NCBI GenBank assembly: GCA_046541355.1
Contig: JBKHDM010000002.1
Span: 4,360-68,359, forward strand
Direction of reading: 5' to 3'
DNA: 64,000 nucleotides
Source: CAYZHV01 sp046541355
Lineage (GTDB): Bacteria > Spirochaetota > Spirochaetia > DSM-27196 > Alkalispirochaetaceae
Shown here: positions 27,481-35,965 of the stretch, one piece after another
Layout of the letters: each line of letters opens with the position of its first letter
Position numbering within the stretch: the first letter of the stretch is position 1
Notes under the pieces: generated by a model
Told to the model about the DNA's origin: nothing
What the model saw: only the letters and a program-made list of their open reading frames with translations
The model's database searches: none
Translations under genes and position numbers: made by a program

Positions 27481-28668
27481 CTACAGCCGCCCCTGGGAGG
27501 ATGCGACGGCAAGTCGCACCGCCCAGAGGAGAGCGGGGAGCGCCGGGATCAGGTAGAGCAACTCCACCCGGGGCGCGATGAGATCGATCAGCGTTCCGCT
27601 TGCGAGGTAGGCGACCGGCGCTATCACTGCGTTTCCCGCCTCGATAACCGCAAAGAGCCTGCCGTGATGGCTCCTCGGAAAGCGACGCTGCACGGTGGTG
27701 GCTACCTCGATATAGACCGCCCCGGCGGCGGCGCCGGCGACAATGGAGGCGAGAAAGACCGTCGGCAGCCCGGGCAGAACAGCGACCGAGAGGAGCGCCA
27801 CCGAGAGGATCCCGTACGCCCGGGGCAGAAGCGATCGGGAGCCGCGGTGGAAGCGGGAGAGCCCCAGAAAGGTGAGGATCGCTCCGGCGAGCATCGAGGC
27901 AAAGAGAACTCCCACCAACCACTCCGGCTCTCCGAGGCGGTCCTCCACGAGGAAGGGAAGGGAGAGTACGACGGGAGGAGATATCGCGAAGAGGGCGACC
28001 TGGGAGAGAAACCCGAGGCGCAGTTTAGTCTCTCCCGCTACCAGGCGCACCCCCTCGAGGGCTGAGGCGAGGATGGGGTCGTGCTCGGGCTGCCCACCCC
28101 CCTGGTCGGGGAGCTTGATAGCGAGCTCCTCGAGGGCGGAGAGGATAAACGAAACACCGTTGAGCAGAAATATCAGAGGCGCCGAGACGAGGGCGTAGGC
28201 GACGCCCCCGACGGCGTTGCCCGCGAGGTTCGACAACTGGTTGGTGGTTGCCCGCAGGGCGTTGGCACCCTCGAGAGCTTGATCGTCTACCAGCTCTGGA
28301 ATGAGAGCCTGGGCCGCGGGAACAAAGATGGCGTTACCGACCCCGAGGAGGAGGGCCACCAGAAGGATGATCCAGGGGGTCTGAAGGGGCGCAGAGAGCC
28401 ATGCGGCGGCAAGGAGGAGCGTCGCACCACCCCGCAGGAGATCCGCGGCGACGATCAGCCCTTTGCGCGGAAGGCGATCCACCAGAGGACCGGTCAGGGG
28501 CATCAGCAGCGCCGCGGGCACCAGCGCGAGAAACTGATAGAGCCCGAGGAGCACTCCCGACTCCGTCAGATCCTTGAGCAGCAGAACGACAACGATCAGG
28601 TAGACACTGCTGCCGAAGGTCGAAACAGCGTTGCCCAGGACCAGGAGGTGGAGGTTCCGACGGCTCAC
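27481..28668 (-). CDS. MFS transporter, EntS-like exporter type
   Basis: 395 residues with about twelve hydrophobic helices. The cytoplasmic loop after helix 2 has the MFS signature in the form G-P-L-V-D-R-L-P-R-K. The overall pattern matches the MFS_3 group, which includes the enterobactin exporter EntS and macrolide efflux proteins. It is the last gene of the nine-gene operon running from 35814 and overlaps the sulfatase-like gene by four bases, so export of the operon's product is the simplest idea. It is convergent with the gcvT-gcvP gene; a GC-rich imperfect hairpin lies in the 49-base gap. Confidence 0.85.
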   Translation of the reverse strand: MSRRNLHLLVLGNAVSTFGSSVYLIVVVLLLKDLTESGVLLGLYQFLALVPAALLMPLTGPLVDRLPRKGLIVAADLLRGGATLLLAAAWLSAPLQTPWIILLVALLLGVGNAIFVPAAQALIPELVDDQALEGANALRATTNQLSNLAGNAVGGVAYALVSAPLIFLLNGVSFILSALEELAIKLPDQGGGQPEHDPILASALEGVRLVAGETKLRLGFLSQVALFAISPPVVLSLPFLVEDRLGEPEWLVGVLFASMLAGAILTFLGLSRFHRGSRSLLPRAYGILSVALLSVAVLPGLPTVFLASIVAGAAAGAVYIEVATTVQRRFPRSHHGRLFAVIEAGNAVIAPVAYLASGTLIDLIAPRVELLYLIPALPALLWAVRLAVASSQGRL

Positions 28669-30302
28669 GGGGCGAGGAGAGACTCCACCGCCGGGACGCC
28701 GATGAGCACCTCATAGATCAACGGATAGAGGGTGTCCATTCGTGGATGGGGAGGCTCCTGGGAGGGAACCAGACCATCCACAAAACCGCGCTCCTTAAAG
28801 GGCGCCACCTGCCGATCGAGCTTGGAGAGGATATGGACCGGCACGGAGTAGGTGGAGCTCCGTTCGCTGATCGGGATCCTCGGCTGATGATCCCCGATAA
28901 TCACCGCGATGTCCCCCTCCTCGAGGTAGAGACGCACATAATCGACGGCGCTTTTGAGAGAGTACTCGATGGAGGCGGTATAGCCTTCCGGGTATTCGCC
29001 TCCCGAGAGCCAGTTGTTGTCAAACACCGTCGGGGAGACACGATGGTAGATCGAACCGTCGCCCATGCCGTCCCAATCCTCGAAGTAAGGTGGCACGATC
29101 CGGAAGGGGACGTGGCTTGAAACCATGACGTAGGTTGTAAACAGGGGTGATTCGACTCCCTCGGTCCGTTCGCGCATATACCTGAGCAGGTACTGGTCCG
29201 GCAGGCGGCCAAAGGTATAGTGGGGTCCCCGGTAGGTAAAGTCACGTTGAATGTAGAAGCGGTCGAACCGGTAGAACTCCCGATAACCCGGATCGAAATA
29301 GGTCATCCCGGGAGCTGCGAGAACCGTCTCATACCCCGCCTGATTCATCACATCGATAATGGTCCGCCGGTCGCTCTCCTTTACCCCGTCATAGGCAGCC
29401 TGGTCACCAAGCCAGACGCCGGAGAGGATCGTCCCGTCGGCGAGCCAGGATCGTCCCCCAAAGGCGGGGGACCTCATGAAATGAGAGACGATGGAGTAGC
29501 CCGAATCCTCGAGGTCCTCCTCGAGGTAGTCGTAGATCGGCATGATGAGCCGGTTGTGATCCTCCCGGCTGAAAAGCGTGTGACCGTAGCTCTCGATGAC
29601 AAAGAACCTGAGGTCGCCGCCGCCGAGAAGGGGGAGCGGGTCCTCCCGGGACGGCTCGAGTTCCTCCGCCGCGTACTCAGGCGGCGTCGGGGGGAGTGCC
29701 TGGTCGACGAGGCGCGCGGTGATCGGATACCGCCACGGCTGCCCGCCGAGGAGGGTGAGAGTTGACAGAAGCAGCGGCGGAGCGACGAGGGCGACCGCGC
29801 GCCAGGGTAGCCGGGCGGAGCGCTCGAGGGCAAAATAAAAGAGGAAAAAGAGGATGCCCATGGTAAGTAGAAGCGGGACGACAAGGCTTACCCCGAGGAT
29901 CACCGGCTGAGCAAACCGGTTGGTCGAAAAAATCATGTTCATGAACCCCGGCAGGAAGGCGAGATCCCGCCAGGGAACAAAATGCTCCCGGTAGACGAAC
30001 TGATAGAAGCTCTCCCCGAGACCGAAGAGGACGACCAGGGAGACCGGCAGGAGCAGTAACAGCAGCAGCGAGAGCCGCCGGCGCCGGGAAAAACGGGAAA
30101 TACCGAGAATCAGGAGGGAGACAACGGCACTCTCGGGAACAACCGTGAACAGGGCGAGGATGTTGCGTTGCGGCAACCAGTAGTAGAGGCCGAGGACGAG
30201 GTTGGAGGCGAGAAAAAGAAGGAGGATGAGCAGGATCTCCGGGATGACCCTTCCATCGGCCTCGCCGCCCTCAGGTCGCAAGAGATTGCGGATCAGACGC
30301 AC
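28665..30302 (-). CDS. membrane-anchored sulfatase-fold phosphotransferase, LTA-synthase-like
   Basis: 545 residues if started at GTG 30302, which has a purine-rich site ahead and lies 13 bases after the previous stop; the frame extends upstream to 30521, but that part is a shadow of the previous gene. About five transmembrane helices (residues 20-225) lead to a sulfatase-fold domain outside the membrane. It begins F-F-V-I-E-S-Y-G-H, has a probable nucleophile region A-F-G-G-R-S-W, and ends with the metal-binding I-I-G-D-H-Q-P. In the LTA synthase/OpgB group the nucleophile is a Thr; here a Ser seems to take its place. Such enzymes move phospho-alcohol groups between lipids and glycans. Position: eighth gene of the nine-gene operon, directly after a CDP-alcohol phosphatidyltransferase. 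Confidence 0.8.
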   Translation of the reverse strand: MRLIRNLLRPEGGEADGRVIPEILLILLLFLASNLVLGLYYWLPQRNILALFTVVPESAVVSLLILGISRFSRRRRLSLLLLLLLPVSLVVLFGLGESFYQFVYREHFVPWRDLAFLPGFMNMIFSTNRFAQPVILGVSLVVPLLLTMGILFFLFYFALERSARLPWRAVALVAPPLLLSTLTLLGGQPWRYPITARLVDQALPPTPPEYAAEELEPSREDPLPLLGGGDLRFFVIESYGHTLFSREDHNRLIMPIYDYLEEDLEDSGYSIVSHFMRSPAFGGRSWLADGTILSGVWLGDQAAYDGVKESDRRTIIDVMNQAGYETVLAAPGMTYFDPGYREFYRFDRFYIQRDFTYRGPHYTFGRLPDQYLLRYMRERTEGVESPLFTTYVMVSSHVPFRIVPPYFEDWDGMGDGSIYHRVSPTVFDNNWLSGGEYPEGYTASIEYSLKSAVDYVRLYLEEGDIAVIIGDHQPRIPISERSSTYSVPVHILSKLDRQVAPFKERGFVDGLVPSQEPPHPRMDTLYPLIYEVLIGVPAVESLLAP

Positions 30303-30315
30303 CGGTCCCCCTCCC

Positions 30316-31092
30316 TCACCGCCAGGTTTCCATCTTCCGCGGCAGCTCCTGCTCCCGGAGGAGGGCAAACCGGAGCCGTCCCGCTCTCGCCTGGAGTATG
30401 AGGTCCCAGGAGAAGGAGAGACTCTGGAGTATGAGGACGGGAGCCAAAATATAGAGTATCGCAACGGTTGAAAGGCCGGGGATATAGGTGACAAGCAGGG
30501 AGATCGCGATGGTTGCCGCAACGCTTTTGGCGAACCACTTGTAACTCATCGGGTAGCCCGGGGGGTCCCCGGTGAGCCTGAACAGCAGAAAATAGAGATA
30601 GCGCATGAGCCCGATCAGGAGCGTCCATGCAGGAAAGCGGAGGTGCACATAGCCGACAAGGGTAAGGGCGAAGATAAAAAGCGCGTCGTTCTCCATATCC
30701 CAGATCGCGCCAAACTCCCGACATCCCCGGCGACGGGCGAGGCGGCCGTCAAAGAAGTCCGTCGCCTCCGCGGCGACTATCAGGGCAAGTAGAAACCAGC
30801 GAACCGAGGTTGCCCCGAGGGATCCGTCCAGGGGCAACAGTGCGGCCCACAAAAAGACGAGGGCGGCGGCGGCCCCCCTTGTGGCGGTCAAAAGATCAGC
30901 TCCCCTCCCCTCTCCCCAGCCGGCAGTCAGGTAGAGAAGGGTCAGGATACCGAGGGTGTAGGGGACAAGAAACCAGAACAGGAGCGCCTCGGGTATCACG
31001 AACAGTGGTGTCATCGCGACGGTGATGATGAGTAGGGTTACCGAGTGGAGGTACGTCCATAGCCGGTATGACCGATCGAACCTGGCGCTCAT
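30316..31092 (-). CDS. CDP-alcohol phosphatidyltransferase family protein
   Basis: 258 residues from ATG 31092, which overlaps the methyltransferase stop (ATGA). About six hydrophobic helices. The family catalytic motif is present as T-D-F-F-D-G-R-L-A-R followed by F-G-A-I-W-D-M-E-N-D. The four Asp line up with the metal-binding set, but the spacer between A-R and G is seven residues instead of the canonical eight. The family joins a CDP-activated alcohol or diacylglycerol to a second alcohol in the membrane. The substrate here is unknown. The neighbours (glycosyltransferase, methyltransferase, LTA-synthase-like enzyme) suggest a phosphoglycolipid. Confidence 0.85.
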   Translation of the reverse strand: MSARFDRSYRLWTYLHSVTLLIITVAMTPLFVIPEALLFWFLVPYTLGILTLLYLTAGWGEGRGADLLTATRGAAAALVFLWAALLPLDGSLGATSVRWFLLALIVAAEATDFFDGRLARRRGCREFGAIWDMENDALFIFALTLVGYVHLRFPAWTLLIGLMRYLYFLLFRLTGDPPGYPMSYKWFAKSVAATIAISLLVTYIPGLSTVAILYILAPVLILQSLSFSWDLILQARAGRLRFALLREQELPRKMETWR

Positions 31093-31943
31093 ATGCTGCT
31101 TCCTTTTCGTGCAAGTATATCGAGTTGGTGGGCGATGTACACGAGGCGACCACCCTCGAGTTGCTCCCTGCGCTCCTCGAGCCACGCCTCGAGCTGCTCC
31201 TCCGGCAAAGCGCCTCGGACCGAGGACTCCACCATAGAGAGGATCGAACCGAGAAACGCCCCTTCCCCGGGATAGTAGCTGCCCTCCCGAGGCAGGATAA
31301 TCCAGTCCGAGGCTCCCACCTCCTCTATCTCCATCCCCGCGGCGGGAAGGGTAATGAGGAGCTTTCGGGCGAATCCCGACGCCCCCACCCCCTGCCTCGC
31401 CATACTGTCGTGATAGGCGCGCCTGACTGCCGCGTCGAGGTCACGATTGCCGACGGGCTCGAAAAAGCTCTCTCCGTCAAAGGTGATCGAAGCGTAGAGC
31501 AACCCGCCATCGCCGAGGAGTTGATCGGCAATCTCGGTAGCCTCTTCGGCGGAAAAGAGATCGAGAACCGCGTGAGCGATGAGCAGCTCCGCCCCGCCGC
31601 CGGCCTCCTCGAGGTACTGGGAGACATCCCCATGAAATACCCGCCACCCCGAAAGCTCCCTCCGCGCGGCAAGGCGCTCCCGGAGCACCGGGATCAGCGC
31701 CTCCTGAGGCTCTACCGCCTCGTAGTGCAGCTCGCCTCCCTCGGCGAGGGAGGCGAGAACTCCCCATGCTCCGAGACGCTCGACCATGCTTCCGCTGCCG
31801 GCGCCTATCTCGAGGATCCGCAGCGCTCCGCCCTGCCGGGATCGAATCTCCTCTGCCCCGTCACGGAAGGCAGCCCAGACGCGCTGGTTCATCGAGCGAT
31901 CATCGAGGTCCCGTTTCGCTTCCAGATAGCTATAGTCCATCAA
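31089..31943 (-). CDS. class I SAM-dependent methyltransferase
   Basis: 284 residues. The SAM-binding motif I is clear (R-I-L-E-I-G-A-G-S-G-S-M-V near residue 45), with an acidic strand (Y-E-A-V-E-P) ending motif II. The gene overlaps the upstream glycosyltransferase by 14 bases and the downstream CDP-alcohol phosphatidyltransferase by four, so translation is probably coupled. The acceptor is unknown; within this operon it could be the glycosylated pteridine-like product or its sugar. Confidence 0.87.
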   Translation of the reverse strand: MMDYSYLEAKRDLDDRSMNQRVWAAFRDGAEEIRSRQGGALRILEIGAGSGSMVERLGAWGVLASLAEGGELHYEAVEPQEALIPVLRERLAARRELSGWRVFHGDVSQYLEEAGGGAELLIAHAVLDLFSAEEATEIADQLLGDGGLLYASITFDGESFFEPVGNRDLDAAVRRAYHDSMARQGVGASGFARKLLITLPAAGMEIEEVGASDWIILPREGSYYPGEGAFLGSILSMVESSVRGALPEEQLEAWLEERREQLEGGRLVYIAHQLDILARKGSSI

Positions 31944-33018
31944 CCCCTCTCATCTCCCGGAGGTACGCCTCGGCGGAGTCGAAGCTCTCCTCCCAGGTTG
32001 GATGGGACGCGGCGGTGCGCCGAGCCCCGGATGCCAGGTTCTCTCGCAGCTCCGGCTCCCGGAGGAGCCTCCTGATCTGTGCCGCCACCGCCGGGGCGCT
32101 GCCGGCGCGGCAGAGAAAACCGTTGTACCCGTCCCGGACGATCTCCCGGGCGCCGCCGGCCTCGGAGGCGATCACCGGTGTACCGTGAGCCATCGCCTCG
32201 AGGTAGACCATGCCGAACCCCTCGTACTGACTCACCAGCACCAGCAGATCGTGGTCCCGGTACGCAGCGGCGAGCTCCCCGCTGGTGAGGGAGCCTGCAA
32301 AGGTGACCCGCTCCTCCAGACCGAGGCGCCGGGTCAAGGTGTAAAGCGCCCTCGCCGTAGCAGGCTCAGCCTCCCGGCCCCCGACTACCGTTAAGCTTAC
32401 AGGCTCATCCCGGAGAAGTGAAACCGCCTCGATCACCGCATCGATCCGCTTGCGCCGGATGAGGGACCCGACCGAGAGCAGTCGCAGACCCCTGCCTCCC
32501 CCCGGATCGTCCGCCTCCCCCATCTGCCCGGGCTCCCGAAGCCCCTCCGCCGAGGGAAGGCAGACAACCCCGGGAAGCTCCCTGCCGAGGAGACCGGCCA
32601 CATCATCCCGGGTCACCGAGGTGTTGTAGATCGCGCCGTCGACGGTTTCCAGATACTCCCGTTCCAGAGGGCGCAGGAGAAACGCCCCGAGCCGACTGTG
32701 CTCCTCCCGGGAGGCGAGATGGTGCACGATCGAAACGATCGGCACCCCAAGCTCCCGCCGCAACCGCCTGTTGCTCCTGCGAAGGGAGAGGTGGTTCAGC
32801 TCATCCTCGAGGATCAGTTGCGCCCCGGCCTCCCGCGCCCGCTCCACTATCCGCTTCGGCCGGTCCTCCAGAAGACGGCGCACGGGGGAACCCCAGGTCT
32901 GGGACAGGAGCGTCACCTGGTGTCCCCGACTCTCGAGAAGCGCGACAAGGCGGGCGTCGTAGCGATACCCCCCGGTCTGTTGCTCCAGAGAGCCGTAGAT
33001 AACCAGCAGAATCCGCAA
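31930..33018 (-). CDS. GT4-family glycosyltransferase
   Basis: 362 residues with the GT-B fold of group-1 glycosyltransferases. The N-terminus starts M-R-I-L-L-V-I-Y-G-S, with a short glycine-rich stretch (Q-Q-T-G-G-Y-R-Y-D). The C-terminal nucleotide-sugar site has V-G-S-L-I-R-R-K and the E-x7-E motif in E-G-F-G-M-V-Y-L-E-A-M-A-H-G-T-P-V-I-A-S. It transfers a sugar from an NDP-sugar, with retention of configuration in most of the family. It starts six bases after the pterin-synthase-like gene, pointing to a common pathway. Confidence 0.9.
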   Translation of the reverse strand: MRILLVIYGSLEQQTGGYRYDARLVALLESRGHQVTLLSQTWGSPVRRLLEDRPKRIVERAREAGAQLILEDELNHLSLRRSNRRLRRELGVPIVSIVHHLASREEHSRLGAFLLRPLEREYLETVDGAIYNTSVTRDDVAGLLGRELPGVVCLPSAEGLREPGQMGEADDPGGGRGLRLLSVGSLIRRKRIDAVIEAVSLLRDEPVSLTVVGGREAEPATARALYTLTRRLGLEERVTFAGSLTSGELAAAYRDHDLLVLVSQYEGFGMVYLEAMAHGTPVIASEAGGAREIVRDGYNGFLCRAGSAPAVAAQIRRLLREPELRENLASGARRTAASHPTWEESFDSAEAYLREMRGVDGL

Positions 33019-33024
33019 CCGGAA

Positions 33025-33408
33025 CTACCCGTTCAAGGGAGCCTCGTAGCCGGCCCTGGCGATCTCATTCTCCCAGATCTGTACGGTCATTCCCGACAGC
33101 CGCTTCAGGGGCAGCTCCCTGTAAAGCCGCTCCCAGATGATCCGGCAGAAGTGCTCGATGCTCGGGTTCAACCCGTCAAAGGGCGGAAGATCGTTGAGCG
33201 TCCGGTCCCGGTAGGCGGCGACGGTCTCGTCGAGAACCCGTTCGACCTCGGTAATGTCCACGAGATAGCCGAACTGGTCGAGCTCCTCTCCCCGGAGGTG
33301 GAGCTCCAGCTTGTAGTGGTGGGAGTGCAGGTCGTTCTCCGGACCGAAGTCCCCGCCGATCAGGTAGTGCTGTGCGACGAAGTCCCGCCGCACTTCCAGG
33401 GTATACAT
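33025..33408 (-). CDS. 6-pyruvoyl-tetrahydropterin synthase homologue lacking the catalytic Cys
   Basis: 127 residues from ATG 33408, with AAGGAG five bases ahead. The T-fold zinc site is recognisable: a His in F-V-A-Q-H-Y and the pair in L-H-S-H-H-Y. In QueD and 6-PTPS the catalytic Cys stands four residues before the first His of H-x-H; here that position is Glu (G-P-E-N-D-L-H). Cys-to-Glu variants are known as PTPS-III, which in some organisms make 6-hydroxymethyl-dihydropterin for folate. The substrate-anchoring Glu in N-P-S-I-E-H is kept. I therefore expect a pterin-type substrate but not the standard QueD reaction. The neighbours (GTP cyclohydrolase II and a RibD-type reductase) supply GTP-derived pyrimidines. 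Confidence 0.85.
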   Translation of the reverse strand: MYTLEVRRDFVAQHYLIGGDFGPENDLHSHHYKLELHLRGEELDQFGYLVDITEVERVLDETVAAYRDRTLNDLPPFDGLNPSIEHFCRIIWERLYRELPLKRLSGMTVQIWENEIARAGYEAPLNG

Positions 33409-33441
33409 CGCTACTCCTTTCAATAATCAATCAATACAGAA

Positions 33442-34482
33442 TCAATAACGAAACACCATTTGCATGAGCCCCGGCTCGCCGTGAGCGAGGCGCCTGTATG
33501 CCTCAGGGGCGTCCGAGAGGGCGAGCTCGTGGGTTACAAGCCGCTCGAGGGGAAACTCCTCGAGAAGAGTGAGCGCCGTCGCGAGCCTCCGCCGGCTGTC
33601 CCAGCGACCGGAGAGATCCGACCGGATCGTGCTCACCTGACTCGATATGATCCTCTGCCGGGCACGGTGGAAGCGTCCGCCCAAATCAACCGACGCCCTT
33701 TTTCGGCCGTACCACGATCCGAGGACGAGCCGGCCGTCGAATCCGGTCGCGCCAAGGGCAGTATCGAGGCTCTCCGGTCTGCCGGAGAGCTCGTAGACCA
33801 GGTCGAATCCGGGGTAGCTGCGGTGCATCGCCAGGAAGGGGCCGGAATAGCCGCTCTCCGGCGGAACAAGCTCCCCGGGGGCGAGGCAGGAGACCTCGGG
33901 GGCAAGGGAGCGGGCGAGCTGCCTACGGTACTCGAGAGGCTCCACAGCGACAACCCCGCCCCGCAACTGCCGCGCGAGAAGCAGCGCCGTGAGAAGCCCG
34001 ACAACACCGAGGCCGAAGACCGCCACCTGCTCACCGATGAGGGGAGCGCCGTCGAGGAGCAGATTGACCGCGGTTTCCATGTTCGGAAGAAAGACAGCGC
34101 GCTCCGCAGGCATCTGCTCAGGCAGCGGAATCACCGCCTCCTGCGGGAGAACCGCGTGGCTTGCGTGGGGATGAAAACAGAACACCCTGCGTCCGGCGAG
34201 GCTCTCCTCGCCCTCAGGGCCGACAGCGGCGACCCGGCCGACCAGGGCGTAGCCATAGCGGATCGGATAGGTGAAGCCTCCGGAGAGGGAGGGTATTGTC
34301 TCGTCCACGGCTAACCCTTCCGGCGCCTCGCCACGGTAGACAAGAAGCTCCGTCCCGGCGCTCACCCCCGAGCAGATCGCCTCCACCAGGAGCTCCTTCG
34401 GCCCCGGAGCCGGGAGACGCTCCTCGATAATCTCCGCCTCCCCGGGGGCGCTGAAGGCGAGGGCGCGACGCCTGCCGCTCAC
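33442..34482 (-). CDS. MDR-family dehydrogenase, zinc-binding alcohol dehydrogenase-like
   Basis: 346 residues. N-terminal catalytic domain with C-S-G-V-S-A-G-T-E-L in place of the usual C-G-I-C-G-T-D, and an unusual H-P-H-A-S-H segment. The Rossmann domain has V-F-G-L-G-V-V-G-L-L near residue 160. The S-G-V-S-A-G-T-E form is typical of BchC and its relatives rather than classic alcohol dehydrogenases. It would oxidise a hydroxyl, or reduce a ketone, with NAD(P) in the cytoplasm. The start overlaps the reductase stop by four bases. Third gene of the nine-gene operon; the substrate is unknown. Confidence 0.85.
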   Translation of the reverse strand: MSGRRRALAFSAPGEAEIIEERLPAPGPKELLVEAICSGVSAGTELLVYRGEAPEGLAVDETIPSLSGGFTYPIRYGYALVGRVAAVGPEGEESLAGRRVFCFHPHASHAVLPQEAVIPLPEQMPAERAVFLPNMETAVNLLLDGAPLIGEQVAVFGLGVVGLLTALLLARQLRGGVVAVEPLEYRRQLARSLAPEVSCLAPGELVPPESGYSGPFLAMHRSYPGFDLVYELSGRPESLDTALGATGFDGRLVLGSWYGRKRASVDLGGRFHRARQRIISSQVSTIRSDLSGRWDSRRRLATALTLLEEFPLERLVTHELALSDAPEAYRRLAHGEPGLMQMVFRY

Positions 34483-35198
34483 CGACTGCCTCCTCCCGGT
34501 TCGAGGATAAGCAGGAGGTCCTCTCCGAGTTTCTCGCAGGAGAGGATACGCACCGGAGCGTCGAAGCCGCCGGAGAGCCGGTAGCCGCCGATGTACCGGG
34601 GAGCGAGGGTGACCGCGGCGAGATCCCAGGTGCCTGAGCCGATAAAGGAGGCGAGAAGCCGCCCTCCCCCCTCGACCATGAGGCTCGAAACGCCCGTCGC
34701 AACTTTGAAGGCGGTGAGACAGTGGTAGAGTTCGTCCGCTCCCTCGACAGGATCGAGAAGTGGGAGAAGCACCGTAGAATCCGACCGGTAGCGCTCCCCG
34801 GCCTCGGCGGCGGCGTTAGGGGTGGTTACGAGATAGACGAGAGGGTGACAGCTGAACAGCCTCGCCTCGGCAGGGGTGCGAAGCCGGCGATCAAAGATCA
34901 CCGGCACCGGGGATGGAGCATCCACCCCGCGGCAGGTCAGGCGTGGGTCATCGGCGAGGACGGTGCCGACACCGACGGCGATCGCCTCGTGCATACCTCG
35001 CAGGGTGTGGGTAAAGCGGCTGCTCGCCTCACCGCTGAGGAGGGTCTGTTCTCCCTGGCGAAGGGCGATGGAGCCGTCGAGGGACTGGGCGTAGGCGAGG
35101 GTCACCGCCGGCCGATGGGAGACCCTGGAGACCGTCTCCTCGAGAACCCGGGAGAAGCGCTCTCCTTTACTGGGCTCGGACGAAGTCAATGTCGTCAC
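34479..35198 (-). CDS. RibD-type pyrimidine/pterin reductase domain protein
   Basis: 239 residues if started at GTG 35198; a start at 35222 is also open, and no ATG lies near. Only the reductase half of RibD is present: T-L-A-Y-A-Q-S-L-D-G-S-I at its start, A-I-A-V-G-V-G-T-V-L-A-D-D-P-R-L-T, and M-V-E-G-G-G-R-L-L-A. The deaminase half is absent. The fold is that of dihydrofolate reductase, and the usual reaction reduces the ribosyl group of the GTP-cyclohydrolase II product with NADPH. It overlaps ribA by about 30 bases, so the pair should act in sequence on a GTP-derived compound. Confidence 0.87.
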   Translation of the reverse strand: MTTLTSSEPSKGERFSRVLEETVSRVSHRPAVTLAYAQSLDGSIALRQGEQTLLSGEASSRFTHTLRGMHEAIAVGVGTVLADDPRLTCRGVDAPSPVPVIFDRRLRTPAEARLFSCHPLVYLVTTPNAAAEAGERYRSDSTVLLPLLDPVEGADELYHCLTAFKVATGVSSLMVEGGGRLLASFIGSGTWDLAAVTLAPRYIGGYRLSGGFDAPVRILSCEKLGEDLLLILEPGGGSR

Positions 35199-35814
35199 TC
35201 TGAGCGCGGCTCGGCAGATCAAACATGTGGGACATCCGGGTCATCTTCGTAAAGAGGTAGCGTCGGTTCTGCTCGTTGACGAGAATGGGAGTCAGCGGCT
35301 CCCGGGAGACAATGGAGATCCCGAGCTCCGAGAGCTGCTCTATCTTTGAGGGATTGTTGGTCAACAGCCGGACTGATGAGATCCCGAGATCCTCGAGCAT
35401 CAGCGCAGCTACGGTGTAGTCCCGGGAATCCGCCTGATGACCGAGAAGCAGATTCGCCTCCACGGTGTCGTGACCCTGGTCCTGGAGGTTATACGCCCGA
35501 AGCTTCTCGGAGAGGCCGATCCCCCGACCTTCCTGACGCATGTAGAGAATAACCCCGGCGCCCTCCTCGGCGATCAGCTGCATCGCCCGGTTTAGTTGTT
35601 CCCCGCAGTCGCACCGCTGGGAACCGAGAACATCGCCGGTAAAACACTCCGAGTGCACTCGCACCATCACGTTGCTCCGCCCCGAAACATCTCCGTAGAC
35701 TAACGCCAGATGCTCTTTATCGTCTTCGCTGTTCTCATAGACATAGAGCTGATACTCACCGAACTGATTGGGGATACGGGCGGAAGAAACTTGAGTAACT
35801 GAAGCGTTTTTCAT
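35167..35814 (-). CDS. ribA: GTP cyclohydrolase II
   Basis: 215 residues, the usual length for stand-alone RibA. The zinc site is complete: C-F-T-G-D-V-L-G-S-Q-R-C-D-C-G. The catalytic M-R-Q-E-G-R-G-I-G-L segment and the L-L-T-N-N-P-x-K nucleotide-binding end are present. It opens GTP to a formamide-releasing pyrimidine phosphate, the first step to riboflavin, but also to some pteridine and deazapurine natural products. No lumazine synthase, riboflavin synthase or RibB gene accompanies it. It leads a nine-gene operon with a strong promoter at 35848-35875. Confidence 0.95.
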   Translation of the reverse strand: MKNASVTQVSSARIPNQFGEYQLYVYENSEDDKEHLALVYGDVSGRSNVMVRVHSECFTGDVLGSQRCDCGEQLNRAMQLIAEEGAGVILYMRQEGRGIGLSEKLRAYNLQDQGHDTVEANLLLGHQADSRDYTVAALMLEDLGISSVRLLTNNPSKIEQLSELGISIVSREPLTPILVNEQNRRYLFTKMTRMSHMFDLPSRAQSDDIDFVRAQ

Positions 35815-35847
35815 TTTGTCACCTGCCTTTCGAGTTGCACTTGTGAA

Positions 35848-35875
35848 AAGTACGTTAATGCCTCGGGGCGGTCAA
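35848..35875 (-). promoter_or_regulatory. promoter of the ribA-led nine-gene operon
   Basis: Minus-strand TTGACC (35870-35875), a 17-base spacer and TACTTT (35848-35853) stand about 35 bases upstream of the ribA start. No FMN riboswitch is recognisable in the short leader, which argues against ordinary riboflavin control. Confidence 0.55.
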
Positions 35876-35965
35876 CTTTTCCCTTTCATCCTCCGCCGGA
35901 GGGCAAGGGCGGGGCCGCTGATCGGGGCTTTCCAACACGCATGCAGTAGTGGTACCCTCCTCTAC

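Noticed and set aside
35167..35814. Reading the ribA-led operon as a riboflavin biosynthesis operon
   Set aside because: No deaminase, lumazine synthase, riboflavin synthase or RibB domain is present, and no FMN riboswitch is visible ahead of ribA.
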